DNA of 64,000 nucleotides from Myroides pelagicus (lineage in GTDB: Bacteria > Bacteroidota > Bacteroidia > Flavobacteriales > Flavobacteriaceae), in assembly GCF_009711055.1 (NCBI RefSeq), contig NZ_WMJY01000002.1:62001-126000 (forward strand), written 5' to 3'. Under the pieces are notes generated by a model, which was given only the letters and a program-made list of their open reading frames with translations, searched no databases and was not told the origin of the DNA. This document shows, one piece after another, positions 34,598-44,650 of the stretch. A program made the translations under genes and the position numbers. Each line of letters starts with the position of its first letter. The stretch's first letter is position 1.

Positions 34598-35926
34598 CTA
34601 TTCTGCTAAGGTTGATAGATTACCCTTTGCTTTTATTAATTGAATTTCTGCTAGTTTGAAGTCTAATAGTGAATTGGTATAGTTGTTTTCTGCTTCAGTA
34701 AATGCATTTTCGGCATTTAGAAGATCTGTTAGTGTAGCTAAACCATGCTTATAGTTGTTTTGAATGTTTCCTAAAATACTTTTAGCTAGTGTTACATTTT
34801 CTTTTTGAATATTGATTGTTATTAATGCATTCTCAATACTCTTTTGTGCATTTCTAAAATCTAGATCAAGTGCTTGTTTTGTATCTGCTATTTGTAAGTC
34901 AACCTTCTTTAATTCGACATTTACCTGTTTTACTTTTGCTCTTGTTTCAAAACCGTTGAATAATGGTATTTTTAGACTTACCCCTACTACTGCATTACTC
35001 GTCCAAAAAACGCCTTCACTTGGTTTGCCTCCCCATACAAAATCATCGCCAAACCCTTGGTAGCTCATTGTTCCAAAGGCAGCAAGGGATGGATAGTAGT
35101 CTGCTAGTGTTGCTTTTTTCTTGTAGTAGAGTAAATCCTTTTGTTTTTCTAATAGGTGTAATTCAGTTCTATTGTTTACATCATTTTCTGCCAATACTAT
35201 TGATTCATCTATTGTGAATGTATTGTCTGGAAAATTTAGATCTGTATCTAAGGGCATTCCCATAAAAAACTTTAATGCATTTTGTTGAAGTTCAACTGCA
35301 TTCATTACTTGCTGTTTTTTAGCTTGAAGATTACTCAGTGCTACTGTTGTTCTGTCTAAGTCTATTTTAGTTGCTAATCCATTGGAATATAACCCCTCAA
35401 TGATTTCCTTTATTTTTGTTGTACTATTTATTGTTGTTTCAAATGTTCTAAGCATTTCTTTAGTTTGGAAAACTTGGTAGTATGTCGTCGAGACTTTTTC
35501 GATGATTTGCTCATCCGTCAGCTCTTTGTTTATCACATAGAATTCCTTTGCTGTGCGTGCCGCTTTTAGTCCCATGAATACAGCTTGATTGAAGAGTACT
35601 TGGGTTAAGGTTGCTGAAGCTTGTGAATTCCACTCTTTATTGAAGGGGATCATTTGTGTTTGTCCTCCCATGGTCAAGGGCATTTCTTGAATTAGGGGGT
35701 TGTTTGTCAGATTTGCTTCTACGTTGAGATGAGGTAAGGCATTAGCTCTTACTTCTTCTATCTGATATTGACTGTTTTCGATATCAAGTGAGGCTTGTTT
35801 TGCCTCAGCTTTATGTTCTAAAGCATACTGAAGTGCCTGTTGAAGGGTTAGTTCGCTCGACTGGGCCGAAGTATAGGTGATACCTCCTATTAAGAATAGT
35901 AAACCTATGTATAGGTGTTTGTACAT
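34598..35926 (-). CDS. TolC-family outer-membrane efflux channel
   Basis: This 442-residue protein has a signal peptide (cleavage near TSAQ, residue 21) and two internally repeated halves of long helices with TolC signatures: LQQALQYALEHKAEA near residue 27, AGL-type KTKEMLRTFE helices in the middle, and YKHGLATLTDLLNAENAFTEAENNY near 400. It forms the trimeric outer-membrane duct of the RND system. It is the second gene of the operon, 16 nt past tetR. Confidence 0.95.
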   Translation of the reverse strand: MYKHLYIGLLFLIGGITYTSAQSSELTLQQALQYALEHKAEAKQASLDIENSQYQIEEVRANALPHLNVEANLTNNPLIQEMPLTMGGQTQMIPFNKEWNSQASATLTQVLFNQAVFMGLKAARTAKEFYVINKELTDEQIIEKVSTTYYQVFQTKEMLRTFETTINSTTKIKEIIEGLYSNGLATKIDLDRTTVALSNLQAKKQQVMNAVELQQNALKFFMGMPLDTDLNFPDNTFTIDESIVLAENDVNNRTELHLLEKQKDLLYYKKKATLADYYPSLAAFGTMSYQGFGDDFVWGGKPSEGVFWTSNAVVGVSLKIPLFNGFETRAKVKQVNVELKKVDLQIADTKQALDLDFRNAQKSIENALITINIQKENVTLAKSILGNIQNNYKHGLATLTDLLNAENAFTEAENNYTNSLLDFKLAEIQLIKAKGNLSTLAE

Positions 35927-35942
35927 CTTTTTGATTAATTAT

Positions 35943-36542
35943 TTATAGTTCTTTTTTTAGTTTTAGAAACAAGGCTCTTCCTTCTTCTGTTGCAATACTT
36001 CGAATGAAATATTCAAGGTGTAAGGCGTGTAATTCTGAGTAAGCATATTCAGACTCGGGAAAGTAATCTAGATCTTCTACTGCAATCAATGATGCGATGT
36101 GAAAACGCGAGATAAAGTCTATGTCTATATCTGCTCGATAAACTCCTTCTGTAATTCCTTTTATAATGTTTGCCTCTATTAATTTGACATATTTTTTTTC
36201 ATGAAATACCTTTTGTTTGTGTGCTAACTTTGGGTAGTATTTTGACAATTGGTAGAAACAGCCTGTTGAGTCAACCAAAAGCAAATCATTAATTTTTTTA
36301 TGTGCATTTAATAACTCTGGAATTGCCTCTTGATTTAGTGATAAAGTTGTCTCTAATAGCTTAAGAAAATTTGCATTTATACTCGCTAAGCTTTTTTCAA
36401 TTAATTCTGGTTTCGAGCTGTAATGTTGGTAAATGGTTTTTTTTGAAATGGCTAAGTCATTAGCAATATCATCCATCGTTACGGTTTTAAATCCTTGTTT
36501 TAGAAATAATTCTGTTGCTTTTTCTAGTATTTTTTTATCCAT
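35943..36542 (-). CDS. TetR/AcrR-family repressor of the efflux operon
   Basis: This 199-residue protein has an N-terminal helix-turn-helix (TVTMDDIANDLAISKKTIYQHY, about residues 21-42) and an all-helical ligand domain. It is the first gene of the efflux operon and almost certainly represses its own promoter until a pump substrate binds, as for AcrR and relatives. The 626-nt upstream region includes a large palindromic element (36918-36998), although that is about 380 nt away and nearer the divergent gene. Confidence 0.93.
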   Translation of the reverse strand: MDKKILEKATELFLKQGFKTVTMDDIANDLAISKKTIYQHYSSKPELIEKSLASINANFLKLLETTLSLNQEAIPELLNAHKKINDLLLVDSTGCFYQLSKYYPKLAHKQKVFHEKKYVKLIEANIIKGITEGVYRADIDIDFISRFHIASLIAVEDLDYFPESEYAYSELHALHLEYFIRSIATEEGRALFLKLKKEL

Positions 36543-36917
36543 TATTCTATTGTTTTGTAGTACAAATATAGTTAGGAAACTTTTTCTCTGTAGAAGTTTT
36601 TCTGTTTATTTATGAAAACTTTAGCAAATATTATTGTTTCTGTTTTATTGTAATAAATTGATAGTTAAGTAAATATGTTGTGTTTTGATGGAAACTTTTT
36701 AGATGTATTTAGTTTCTTTGTTTGTAGGTGACTATTGAGAGAGTGGTTTAATTTGGGAGTTTTGATTTTGAATAAGGTGATGATATTCTGTCTTACTGTT
36801 TATTTTAAATAAGGGATAAGTCATTAGAACTATTGACCTGTTGGAGGTGGGGAGGTTTGCATTGGATTTTTTTTCGTTTTTTGATGGTTTCTAAAGTTAT
36901 AGGGAAATCATCAGAAT
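36543..36917. other. Intergenic stretch upstream of the efflux operon
   Basis: About 375 bases without a gene. It presumably holds the efflux promoter (minus strand) close to 36543-36600, but I see no clear operator or TAnnTTTG box. Confidence 0.4.
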
Positions 36918-36998
36918 GTGATTAGGACATGGTCGGGATATTTTTAGCTTAAATATCCTGACCATATCCCAATCACCTCTCGATCATATCCCGACCAT
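36918..36998. repeat. Three-armed palindromic intergenic element
   Basis: Arm 1 (36918-36943) pairs with arm 2 (36951-36976) in 23 of 26 positions around a 7-nt loop. The core of arm 1, ATGGTCGGGATAT (36929-36941), also pairs perfectly over 13 bp with arm 3 at 36986-36998. The three arms are thus copies of one unit (about TGGTCnGGATAT) in alternating orientation, allowing two exclusive hairpins. It is distinct from the 107-bp family A/B/C. Confidence 0.85.
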
Positions 36999-37168
36999 TG
37001 AAAAAAGGAAGTCGGATCATTTTGGATGACATTACTACGTTAGTTTGTTAAAATGATTTAATTGTTATGTATCTCGATGTGTTTCAGTAGAAATAAAGTC
37101 AGAAATAAGAGGTGTGTATAAGTTATGAACTTCCGAAAAAACACGTATTTTTACGAAAATTTTAAAAA

Positions 37169-38146
37169 ATGCAATCAATAGTAAAATATAAAGAGCAAAT
37201 AGCAGAGTTTATTGATTCTATTTCATTGACAGGTACTCCAAAAGAACTATACGACCCGATATCATATATATTATCACTAGGAGGAAAACAAATTCGTCCA
37301 GTTTTGACTTTAATGGCGGCGGATATTTTTGGGATAGATTCTAGAAAGGCAATTTATGCGGCTACAGCGATTGAGCTGTTTCACAATTTTTCATTAATGC
37401 ACGATGATATTATGGATGATGCTCCACTGAGACGTGGACATCAAACTGTTCATGAGAAATGGAATGTAAATACAGCTATTTTATCTGGAGATGCCATGCT
37501 AATTTTGGCATATCAATATTTTGAAAATTATGAACCAGTTATTTTTAGAGATTTGGCGAAGCTGTTTAGTAAAACAGCGATAGAAGTATGCGAAGGTCAG
37601 CAATGGGACATTTGTTTTGAAGAACGCAATGATGTTGCGATTCCAGAATATATTCAGATGATTAAGTTTAAGACAGCTGTATTAGTTGGTGCTGCACTTA
37701 AAATGGGTGCTATTGTAGCAGAAACGACTGAGGATAATGCAAATAAAATTTATGACTTTGGTTTAAATTTAGGAATTGCTTTCCAATTACAAGATGATTA
37801 TCTAGACGCTTTTGGAGATGAGGCTACATTTGGAAAGACGATTGGAGGAGATATTCTTGAGAATAAGAAGACGTACTTATATCTGAAAGCTTTGATTAAT
37901 GGTACAGATGCACAAAAAGAAGAGTTAGAGAAGTTTTTTTCAACGACTAGTTGTAACGACAAACAAGTTAAGATTAATCGCGTTAAGGAATTATTCGTTG
38001 AAACTAAATCAGCAGAAGATTCTCAAAAACTGATCGAGGAATATACTTCAATTGCATTGAGGTTATTAGATGAAATGGATATTGCAGAAGAGAAAAAAGA
38101 GCAATTGCGTATCTTTAGTAATGAATTGATGAATAGACGAGTATAA
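37169..38146 (+). CDS. Polyprenyl (octaprenyl-type) diphosphate synthase
   Basis: This 325-residue trans-isoprenyl diphosphate synthase has the first Asp-rich motif in LMHDDIMDDAPLRRG near residue 73, the second in FQLQDDYLDAFGD near 208, GGKQIRP near 33 and a Lys in FKTAVL near 170. It elongates farnesyl diphosphate with isopentenyl diphosphate, most likely for the menaquinone side chain. Chain length cannot be fixed by eye, although small residues before the first motif (FHNFSLMHDD) suggest a long product. A small conserved gene follows 60 nt downstream and the unit ends in a terminator. Confidence 0.95.
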   Translation: MQSIVKYKEQIAEFIDSISLTGTPKELYDPISYILSLGGKQIRPVLTLMAADIFGIDSRKAIYAATAIELFHNFSLMHDDIMDDAPLRRGHQTVHEKWNVNTAILSGDAMLILAYQYFENYEPVIFRDLAKLFSKTAIEVCEGQQWDICFEERNDVAIPEYIQMIKFKTAVLVGAALKMGAIVAETTEDNANKIYDFGLNLGIAFQLQDDYLDAFGDEATFGKTIGGDILENKKTYLYLKALINGTDAQKEELEKFFSTTSCNDKQVKINRVKELFVETKSAEDSQKLIEEYTSIALRLLDEMDIAEEKKEQLRIFSNELMNRRV

Positions 38147-38206
38147 CGGATCGAAAAATAGTATTTTAGAAATTTATTGAAGACATTTGGTCGTAAATAG
38201 TAGTTT

Positions 38207-38551
38207 ATGCAAGAATTGGTAACTTTTATTGAAGAGCGAGTAGTAAAAAAGGATTTTTTCGAAGACTTGGTTTCTCAGATACAAAAGGACTTTCAGACAG
38301 CTGTTGATGTAGATATTGTTTTTACAGCTTCTACACCTGAGGTTTTAGTAAGTCAAGTGGAAGGAGAATTACACCGCGTAATAAGTTCGACTACGGTGTC
38401 TCGATTTTCTAATTTACTTTATCGAATTGATGTTCCTGAAAGCGATGTGAAATCAATTTCAGGGGTTGATATTCAGGAGTTTGTTCGTCAAATTACGTAT
38501 TTAATTATCAAAAGAGAATTTCAAAAAGTATATATACGCAAGACGTTGTAA
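38207..38551 (+). CDS. Conserved small hypothetical protein
   Basis: This 114-residue soluble protein has an N-terminal helical half (EERVVKKDFFEDLVSQIQKDF) and an alpha/beta C-terminal half. It has no signal peptide, Cys cluster or known motif. It follows the polyprenyl synthase by 60 nt and precedes a terminator, so it is probably co-transcribed. I do not recognise a function. Confidence 0.8.
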   Translation: MQELVTFIEERVVKKDFFEDLVSQIQKDFQTAVDVDIVFTASTPEVLVSQVEGELHRVISSTTVSRFSNLLYRIDVPESDVKSISGVDIQEFVRQITYLIIKREFQKVYIRKTL

Positions 38552-38555
38552 AATA

Positions 38556-38595
38556 AAAACACCAATCCCAAAATGGTTTGTGATTGGTGTTTTTT
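38556..38595. terminator. Bidirectional terminator
   Basis: AAAACACCAATC pairs with GATTGGTGTTTT, with an inner CAAA / TTTG pair, followed by T residues. It lies between convergent stops at 38551 and 38613. Confidence 0.92.
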
Positions 38596-38612
38596 ACTTT
38601 TATAGAATTGAT

Positions 38613-39188
38613 TTAAAAGTACATTCGTACAAATGGCATATATGCACTTCCGTAAACCATGTCTTTTTCTTTAAAAAGGACATTGTATCTAATGCCAACA
38701 GTAACAGGACCACTACTATATCCAATTCCTAAGAATAACGCAGTATTCCAGAAGTTAGCCTCTCTTTTTTCTGCATCTTTATAGGTATAAGTATTGTTTA
38801 CTCTTAATTGCTCTAATTCAGCAGAGAGTTGAAGTTGAGGGATTGGGTTGGATAGGGCAATCAAGCTACCTCCATAGATCCAAGATTGATACTCTCGGAT
38901 TGAATTATAGTAATAGCCTCGGTCCTTACTCTTAATGTAACTGCCTTGTAATCCAATACCTGCGCTAAAATAAGGGTTGAATTGGTACAAAGCACTAGGA
39001 GCTATCATAAGGTCAGTATAGCCACTTCCGATTCCTAGCCCAAAGCCTCCTCCGAATTTCCAATTTTTATTAAAATCATAATTTTTTGCTTCATTTTCCT
39101 TTTCTTGTGCGATAATTGAAATGCTATTAGTTAAAAAAAATGAAATTGTCAAAAAAAAGGGCATTATGTTAGTAGAATATCTTTTCAT
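38613..39188 (-). CDS. Outer-membrane beta-barrel-like protein
   Basis: This 191-residue protein has a long signal sequence (cleavage near IIAQ, about residue 28). It then has about eight alternating aromatic/hydrophobic stretches with glycine-rich turns (FGGGFGLGIGSGYTD, LFLGIGYSSGPVTVGIRYNV), and it ends in a strand closing on Phe. This is the look of a small outer-membrane barrel of the OmpW/porin-like type. It is divergent from sucA. No role in 2-oxoglutarate metabolism should be inferred from that. Confidence 0.8.
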   Translation of the reverse strand: MKRYSTNIMPFFLTISFFLTNSISIIAQEKENEAKNYDFNKNWKFGGGFGLGIGSGYTDLMIAPSALYQFNPYFSAGIGLQGSYIKSKDRGYYYNSIREYQSWIYGGSLIALSNPIPQLQLSAELEQLRVNNTYTYKDAEKREANFWNTALFLGIGYSSGPVTVGIRYNVLFKEKDMVYGSAYMPFVRMYF

Positions 39189-39257
39189 GTTGTGGGAATT
39201 TAGTAGAATAGTGTATAAAAATAAGTAAAAGTTTGTACAATTGTCATATAAGAGTTG

Positions 39258-39265
39258 TATTTTTG
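39258..39265 (+). promoter_or_regulatory. sucA promoter (TTTG-N22-TATTTTTG)
   Basis: TATTTTTG at 39258-39265 with TTTG at 39232-39235, 22 nt upstream, fits the Bacteroidota consensus. The leader is about 33 nt to the ATG at 39305. Confidence 0.7.
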
Positions 39266-39304
39266 TAGTTATAATATTTAAACAAAAGGTCTTTAGACGA
39301 AATT

Positions 39305-42076
39305 ATGGATAGATATTCCTTTTTAAATGCGGCTCACACAGCATTTTTTGCAGATTTATATGATCAATATTTAGAAAGTCCAGATAGCGTAGAACCTAGC
39401 TGGAGAGCTTTCTTTCAAGGATTTGACTTTGCAAATGAATACAACGATGGGCCTGTTGAGCAGTTATCGCAAGCTTATACATCAAGTAAGAGTGTTAGTG
39501 GAGATAGTTCAGCGCAGTTAGGGCAAATTCAAAAAGAATTTGCTGTATTAAGATTAATTGACGCATACAGAACTTATGGGCATTTATTGACTAAAACAAA
39601 CCCATTAAGAGACAGAAATGTAGAGCATCCAGATTTAAGTTTAGAGAAGTTTGGTCTTTCTCAAGCAGATTTGAATGTTAATTTTGAGGCTGCAAAAACT
39701 ATACAACTACCAACTACAACATTAGGGCAAATAATTGCTCAATTAGAGAAAATTTACTGTACCACATTAGGTATTGAGTACAAGTACATCACGAATGAGT
39801 CGACTGTACAATGGATTCAAGATCACTATGAAGCTACAGAAGCAAAATTTGATAATGAAGAGAAAAAAGAAATCTTGCACAAGTTAATTGAAGCAGTTTC
39901 TTTTGAAAACTTCTTAAACACAAAGTACGTAGGACAAAAACGTTTCTCATTAGAGGGGCTTGAAGCTGCAATACCAGCGATGGACTTCTTGATGGATGCT
40001 GCTGCTGAAAAAGGGGTAGAGGAAATCGTGGTAGGAATGGCACACCGTGGTCGTCTTAATGTGTTAGCAAACGTATTCAAAAAGCCAGCACAAGATATTT
40101 TTGCTGAGTTTGATGGTAAAGATTATGATGCAGTTGAAGGTTTTGACGGTGATGTTAAATATCATTTGGGACTTACTTCTACTCGTAAAACTCGTTCTGG
40201 TAAAAACATTCACGTTAATTTGACGCCAAATCCTTCTCACTTAGAGACTGTAGGAGCTGTTATTGAAGGTATTGCTCGAGCGAAGCAAGATACTGTTTTT
40301 GTCGATCAACCAGCTAAAGTATTACCTATCGCTCTTCATGGAGACGCGGCTATTTCAGGACAAGGTATTGTTTATGAAATTGTTCAAATGGCTAAATTAA
40401 GAGGATACAATACTCAAGGAACTATCCACGTGGTGTTGAATAATCAAGTTGGTTTTACTACAAACTATACTGATGGTCGTTCGTCAACGTATTCTACAGA
40501 TATTGCTAAAGTAACTCAATCTCCAGTATTGCACGTAAATGCTGATGATACTGAAGCGGCTGTAAGAGCATTCTTATTTGCATTGGATTATCGTATGCAC
40601 TTCGGAACAGATGTGTTTATCGACTTAGTAGGTTACCGTAAGTATGGACATAATGAAGGTGATGAGCCTAAGTTTACCCAGCCAATTCTTTATAAATTGA
40701 TCTCTAAACATCCTAATTCTCGTAATATCTATAACGCTAGATTACTTGAAGATAAGATTGTTGATGATGCATTTGTAAAGTCATTAGAACAGCAATATAA
40801 AGATGTATTGGAGCAGGAATTATCAACTTCTCGTGAAGGAGAGTTCGCTAAAGTGAGAACTTTCATGGAAGAGAATTGGGAAGGATTCCATATTGCTGAC
40901 CGCGATAAAATGGTAGCTGATTACGATACAAAAATTTCTAAAGAGGAATTAACAAGTATTGCAGAAGTTATTACCGAATTGCCAGGTGATAAGAAATTTA
41001 TTAATAAAGTTAAGAAGCTTATCGGAGACAGAAAAACGATGTTCTTCGAGAAAGATGCTTTAGATTGGGCGATGGGTGAGTTGTTAGCTTATGGATCTTT
41101 ATTGACTGAAGGGTATGATGTACGTATGTCAGGACAAGATGTAGAGCGTGGTACTTTCTCTCACAGACATGCTGTTGTGAAAACAGAAGATACTGAAGAG
41201 CCAATTATCTTACTTAATCAATTAAAAGAGCAAAAAGGTAAATTGAGAATTTTCAATTCTCTTTTAGCAGAATATGCTGTTTTAGGATTTGAGTATGGAT
41301 ATGCATTGACTAATCCAAATACATTAACAATCTGGGAAGCACAGTTTGGAGATTTCTCTAATGGTGCTCAGATTATGATGGATCAATATATTTCTGCAGC
41401 TGAAGATAAGTGGAGTAACCAAAATGGTATCGTGATGTTATTGCCTCATGGATATGAAAACCAAGGTGCTGAACACTCTTCTGCTAGATTAGAGCGCTAT
41501 TTACAGTTGTGTGCTGAAAGTAATATGTTCGTTACGAATATTACTACTCCAGCTAACTTCTTCCACTTAATGAGAAGACAAATGATTACTGACTTCAGAA
41601 AGCCATTGATCAATATGTCTCCTAAGAGTTTATTAAGACATCCTGCTGCTGTATCATCGATTAGTGAGTTTACAGATGGTAAGTTCCAATATGTGATTGA
41701 TGACGCAAATGTAAATGCTGCTGATGTTAAGTCTGTGGTATTGTGTAGTGGTAAGTTTTACTATGACTTGGTAGCTAAGCGTGAAGAATTAGGACGAAAA
41801 GATATTGCTTTTGTACGTATAGAGCAGTTGTTCCCATTGCCGATTGAGCAGATTGCAGAAGTATTCGCGAAGTATACAAATGCAGATGACTATGTATGGG
41901 CACAGGAAGAGCCTAAAAACATGGGAGCGTATAGTCATATGTTGATGAACTTTGATTTGAAACCATTGCGTTATGCAGGTAATCAAGCATTTAGTGCGCC
42001 AGCTTCAGGAAGTTCAGTACGTTCTAAAAAACGTTACGCTGAGGCAATCGCAAAAGTATTCGACAAGAATTTATAA
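39305..42076 (+). CDS. sucA: 2-oxoglutarate dehydrogenase E1 component
   Basis: This 923-residue thiamine-diphosphate enzyme has the full E1o layout: an N-terminal E2-binding segment (FLNAAHTAFFADLYDQY), VVGMAHRGRLNVLANV near 241, the ThDP-binding GDAAISGQGIVYE near 347 through LNNQVGFTTN near 380, a HNEGDEP loop near 455, and the C-terminal pyrimidine-binding domain with QFGDFSNGAQ near 680. It decarboxylates 2-oxoglutarate and transfers succinyl to the lipoyl arm of E2 in the citric-acid cycle. sucB follows at 50 nt. The E3 gene is elsewhere. Confidence 0.98.
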   Translation: MDRYSFLNAAHTAFFADLYDQYLESPDSVEPSWRAFFQGFDFANEYNDGPVEQLSQAYTSSKSVSGDSSAQLGQIQKEFAVLRLIDAYRTYGHLLTKTNPLRDRNVEHPDLSLEKFGLSQADLNVNFEAAKTIQLPTTTLGQIIAQLEKIYCTTLGIEYKYITNESTVQWIQDHYEATEAKFDNEEKKEILHKLIEAVSFENFLNTKYVGQKRFSLEGLEAAIPAMDFLMDAAAEKGVEEIVVGMAHRGRLNVLANVFKKPAQDIFAEFDGKDYDAVEGFDGDVKYHLGLTSTRKTRSGKNIHVNLTPNPSHLETVGAVIEGIARAKQDTVFVDQPAKVLPIALHGDAAISGQGIVYEIVQMAKLRGYNTQGTIHVVLNNQVGFTTNYTDGRSSTYSTDIAKVTQSPVLHVNADDTEAAVRAFLFALDYRMHFGTDVFIDLVGYRKYGHNEGDEPKFTQPILYKLISKHPNSRNIYNARLLEDKIVDDAFVKSLEQQYKDVLEQELSTSREGEFAKVRTFMEENWEGFHIADRDKMVADYDTKISKEELTSIAEVITELPGDKKFINKVKKLIGDRKTMFFEKDALDWAMGELLAYGSLLTEGYDVRMSGQDVERGTFSHRHAVVKTEDTEEPIILLNQLKEQKGKLRIFNSLLAEYAVLGFEYGYALTNPNTLTIWEAQFGDFSNGAQIMMDQYISAAEDKWSNQNGIVMLLPHGYENQGAEHSSARLERYLQLCAESNMFVTNITTPANFFHLMRRQMITDFRKPLINMSPKSLLRHPAAVSSISEFTDGKFQYVIDDANVNAADVKSVVLCSGKFYYDLVAKREELGRKDIAFVRIEQLFPLPIEQIAEVFAKYTNADDYVWAQEEPKNMGAYSHMLMNFDLKPLRYAGNQAFSAPASGSSVRSKKRYAEAIAKVFDKNL

Positions 42077-42126
42077 AGAAAAAAAACGTATTTTTACATA
42101 ACAATATTTAAATAAAGCAAATACAG

Positions 42127-43347
42127 ATGAGCATCTTAGAAATGAAAGTTCCTTCACCAGGTGAGTCAATTACTGAAGTGGAAATCGCTACTTGGTTAGT
42201 AAAAGATGGGGATTACGTTGAAAAAGACCAAGCTATTGCTGAAGTAGATTCAGATAAAGCAACTTTAGAATTACCAGCTGAAGAAAGTGGTATTATCACT
42301 TTGAAAGCGGAAGAAGGTGATGCAGTTGCTGTAGGTCAAGTAGTATGTCTAATCGATATGAGCGCTGCAAAACCTGCAGGAGGTGCTTCAGTAGAAGCTA
42401 AGCCAGCTCAAGAGGCTCCTAAGGCAGAAGCTCCTAAAGTAGAAGCAGCTCCAGCTGCTGCAAATACTTATGCAACAGGATCAGCTTCTCCAGCAGCTAA
42501 AAAGATTTTAGATGAGAAGAATATTAATCCAGCTACAATAACTGGTACTGGAAAAGATGGTAGAGTTACTAAAGAAGATGCAGTAAATGCTAAACCATCT
42601 ATGGGTACTCCAACAGGAGGACCTAGAGGTGAAGAGCGTAAGAAAATGTCTATGTTACGTCGTAAAGTTGCTGAGCGTTTAGTTGAAGCTAAAAATACGA
42701 CTGCTATGTTAACTACTTTCAATGAAGTTAACTTAACAAATGTAAACAAATTAAGAGCTGAGTACAAAGAAGCGTTCAAAGCGAAACATGGTGTTAGCTT
42801 AGGATTTATGTCTTTCTTTACTAAAGCTGTTACTCGTGCTTTAGCATTGTACCCAGATGTAAACTCTATGATCGATGGTCAAGAGCAAATTAAATATGAC
42901 TTCGCTGATATCTCTATCGCTGTATCAGGTCCTAAAGGATTAATGGTACCAGTAGTGAGAAATGCTGAGTTATTATCATTCCGTGGTGTAGAAGCTGAAA
43001 TTAAACGTTTAGCTCTAAGAGCACGTGATGGTCAAATTACTGTTGACGAAATGACAGGAGGTACTTTCACTATAACTAATGGTGGTGTATTCGGATCTAT
43101 GTTATCTACTCCAATTATTAACCCTCCTCAGTCAGGTATCTTAGGAATGCACAATATCATCGAGCGTCCTATAGCTGTAAATGGTAAAGTGGAGATTCAC
43201 CCAATGATGTATGTAGCGTTATCTTATGACCACAGAATCATCGATGGACGTGAGTCGGTAGGTTTCTTAGTAGCTGTAAAAGAGGCGTTAGAAAACCCAA
43301 CAGAATTATTAATGGATAATAATCCTAAGAAAGCTTTAGAACTTTAG
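42127..43347 (+). CDS. sucB: Dihydrolipoyl succinyltransferase (E2 of 2-oxoglutarate dehydrogenase)
   Basis: This 406-residue protein has an N-terminal lipoyl domain with Lys44 in [10 protein letters not shown], an Ala/Pro linker (about 80-115), a peripheral subunit-binding domain ([13 protein letters not shown] to [12 protein letters not shown], about 122-155) and a catalytic domain with His369 and Asp373 in [10 protein letters not shown]. It transfers the succinyl group from E1 to CoA. It is co-transcribed with sucA and followed by a terminator. The order sucA-sucB is typical. Confidence 0.98.
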   Translation: MSILEMKVPSPGESITEVEIATWLVKDGDYVEKDQAIAEVDSDKATLELPAEESGIITLKAEEGDAVAVGQVVCLIDMSAAKPAGGASVEAKPAQEAPKAEAPKVEAAPAAANTYATGSASPAAKKILDEKNINPATITGTGKDGRVTKEDAVNAKPSMGTPTGGPRGEERKKMSMLRRKVAERLVEAKNTTAMLTTFNEVNLTNVNKLRAEYKEAFKAKHGVSLGFMSFFTKAVTRALALYPDVNSMIDGQEQIKYDFADISIAVSGPKGLMVPVVRNAELLSFRGVEAEIKRLALRARDGQITVDEMTGGTFTITNGGVFGSMLSTPIINPPQSGILGMHNIIERPIAVNGKVEIHPMMYVALSYDHRIIDGRESVGFLVAVKEALENPTELLMDNNPKKALEL

Positions 43348-43374
43348 TAGTTTTAGACTTTAGAAATAGATTAG

Positions 43375-43403
43375 ACGGCAACTGTTTTAGTTGCCGTTTT
43401 TTT
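43375..43403 (+). terminator. Terminator after sucAB
   Basis: ACGGCAACT pairs with AGTTGCCGT around a 4-nt TTTT loop, followed by TTTTTT. Confidence 0.93.
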
Positions 43404-43654
43404 GTTGTATAGTTGAGGTTTTTCGCTGTCTTTAATAGGTCTGAGGACTATAAGGAGATATTTATTGTGATTTTAAGTTGTTGTGCGTTAGTGATTTGTG
43501 TAACTAGTTGATTATTAGTAATTGTTGATAACTATGCTTTTTTGTGAATAAGTTCGAATGTTAATCTTTTTAAATTGGAGGTAAAAAGTTTAATCTTTGT
43601 AGATATACCAATCTTCGATTGAAGAACATTTTTAAACTTAAAAATCAAATTGTT
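43404..43654. other. Upstream region of nrdB, no clear operator
   Basis: About 250 AT-rich bases. A TTTG box (43596-43599) lies 56 nt before the nrdB ATG, with TTG at 43575. The extended box AATCTTTG is only a partial match. I see no pair of NrdR-box-like repeats. Confidence 0.4.
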
Positions 43655-44632
43655 ATGATAAATCAAGAGCCTATTTTAACCGAAAATAAGAATCGTTTTG
43701 TTATTTTTCCAATTAAACACCATGATATTTGGGACTGGTATAAAAAAATGGAGGCTAGTTTTTGGACAGCAGAGGAGATTGATTTACAGCAAGATTTGGT
43801 CGATTGGAATAATAAGTTAAACGATGATGAACGTTACTTCATCAAACATATTCTTGCCTTTTTTGCTGCGTCTGATGGTATTGTAAACGAAAACTTAGCA
43901 GAGAATTTTGTGAATGAAGTTCAATATCCAGAAGCTAAGTTTTTTTACGGATTTCAGATTATGATGGAAAATATTCACAGCGAAACCTATTCTTTGTTAA
44001 TTGATACGTATGTGAAGAATGAAGAGGAGAAAGATCAATTGTTTCGCGCAATAGAAGTATTTCCTGCGATTAAAGAAAAGGCTGAGTGGGCATTAAAATG
44101 GATTGAATCAGATTCATTTGCAGAGCGTTTGATTGCTTTTGCAGCTGTTGAGGGAATTTTCTTCTCGGGAGCATTTTGTTCTATTTTCTGGTTAAAGAAA
44201 AGAGGTTTAATGCCTGGGCTGACATTCTCTAATGAATTAATTTCAAGAGACGAGGGTGTACATTGTGACTTTGCGGTACACTTACATAATAATCACTTAA
44301 TAAATAAAGTATCAAAAGAGCGTATTAGAGAAATTTTAGTCAACGCCTTAAATATTGAAAGAGAGTTTATCACAGAATCTTTACCAGTTAGTTTAATTGG
44401 AATGAATGCTACTTTGATGACACAATACTTAGAGTTTGTAACAGATAGACTATTGGTAGAGTTAGGATGTGCAAAAGAGTATAACGTAGGTAATCCATTT
44501 GATTTTATGGACATGATTTCATTACAAGGGAAAACAAATTTCTTTGAGAAGCGTGTATCAGAATATCAGAAATCAGGTGTTATTTCAAAAGAAGAGGGTG
44601 GAAATACAATTAGCTTTGATGCTGATTTTTAA
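43655..44632 (+). CDS. nrdB: Ribonucleotide reductase class Ia, small subunit
   Basis: With the start at 43655 the protein has 325 residues, the usual length. Diiron ligands are visible in the expected order: an Asp/Glu in the [11 protein letters not shown] region, Glu and His in [11 protein letters not shown] near residue 100, and Glu and His in [10 protein letters not shown] near 200. It holds the diiron-tyrosyl cofactor that starts catalysis in NrdA. The TTG frame extending to 43619 adds a promoter-proximal Lys/Asn-rich stretch not typical of the family. nrdA follows at 18 nt. Confidence 0.97.
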   Translation: MINQEPILTENKNRFVIFPIKHHDIWDWYKKMEASFWTAEEIDLQQDLVDWNNKLNDDERYFIKHILAFFAASDGIVNENLAENFVNEVQYPEAKFFYGFQIMMENIHSETYSLLIDTYVKNEEEKDQLFRAIEVFPAIKEKAEWALKWIESDSFAERLIAFAAVEGIFFSGAFCSIFWLKKRGLMPGLTFSNELISRDEGVHCDFAVHLHNNHLINKVSKERIREILVNALNIEREFITESLPVSLIGMNATLMTQYLEFVTDRLLVELGCAKEYNVGNPFDFMDMISLQGKTNFFEKRVSEYQKSGVISKEEGGNTISFDADF

Positions 44633-44650
44633 TTTTTAAAGAAGAAAAGT

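Noticed and set aside
36918-36998. Element D as a fourth copy of the 107-bp family
   Set aside because: Shares no sequence blocks with copies A-C, and its arm order is different.
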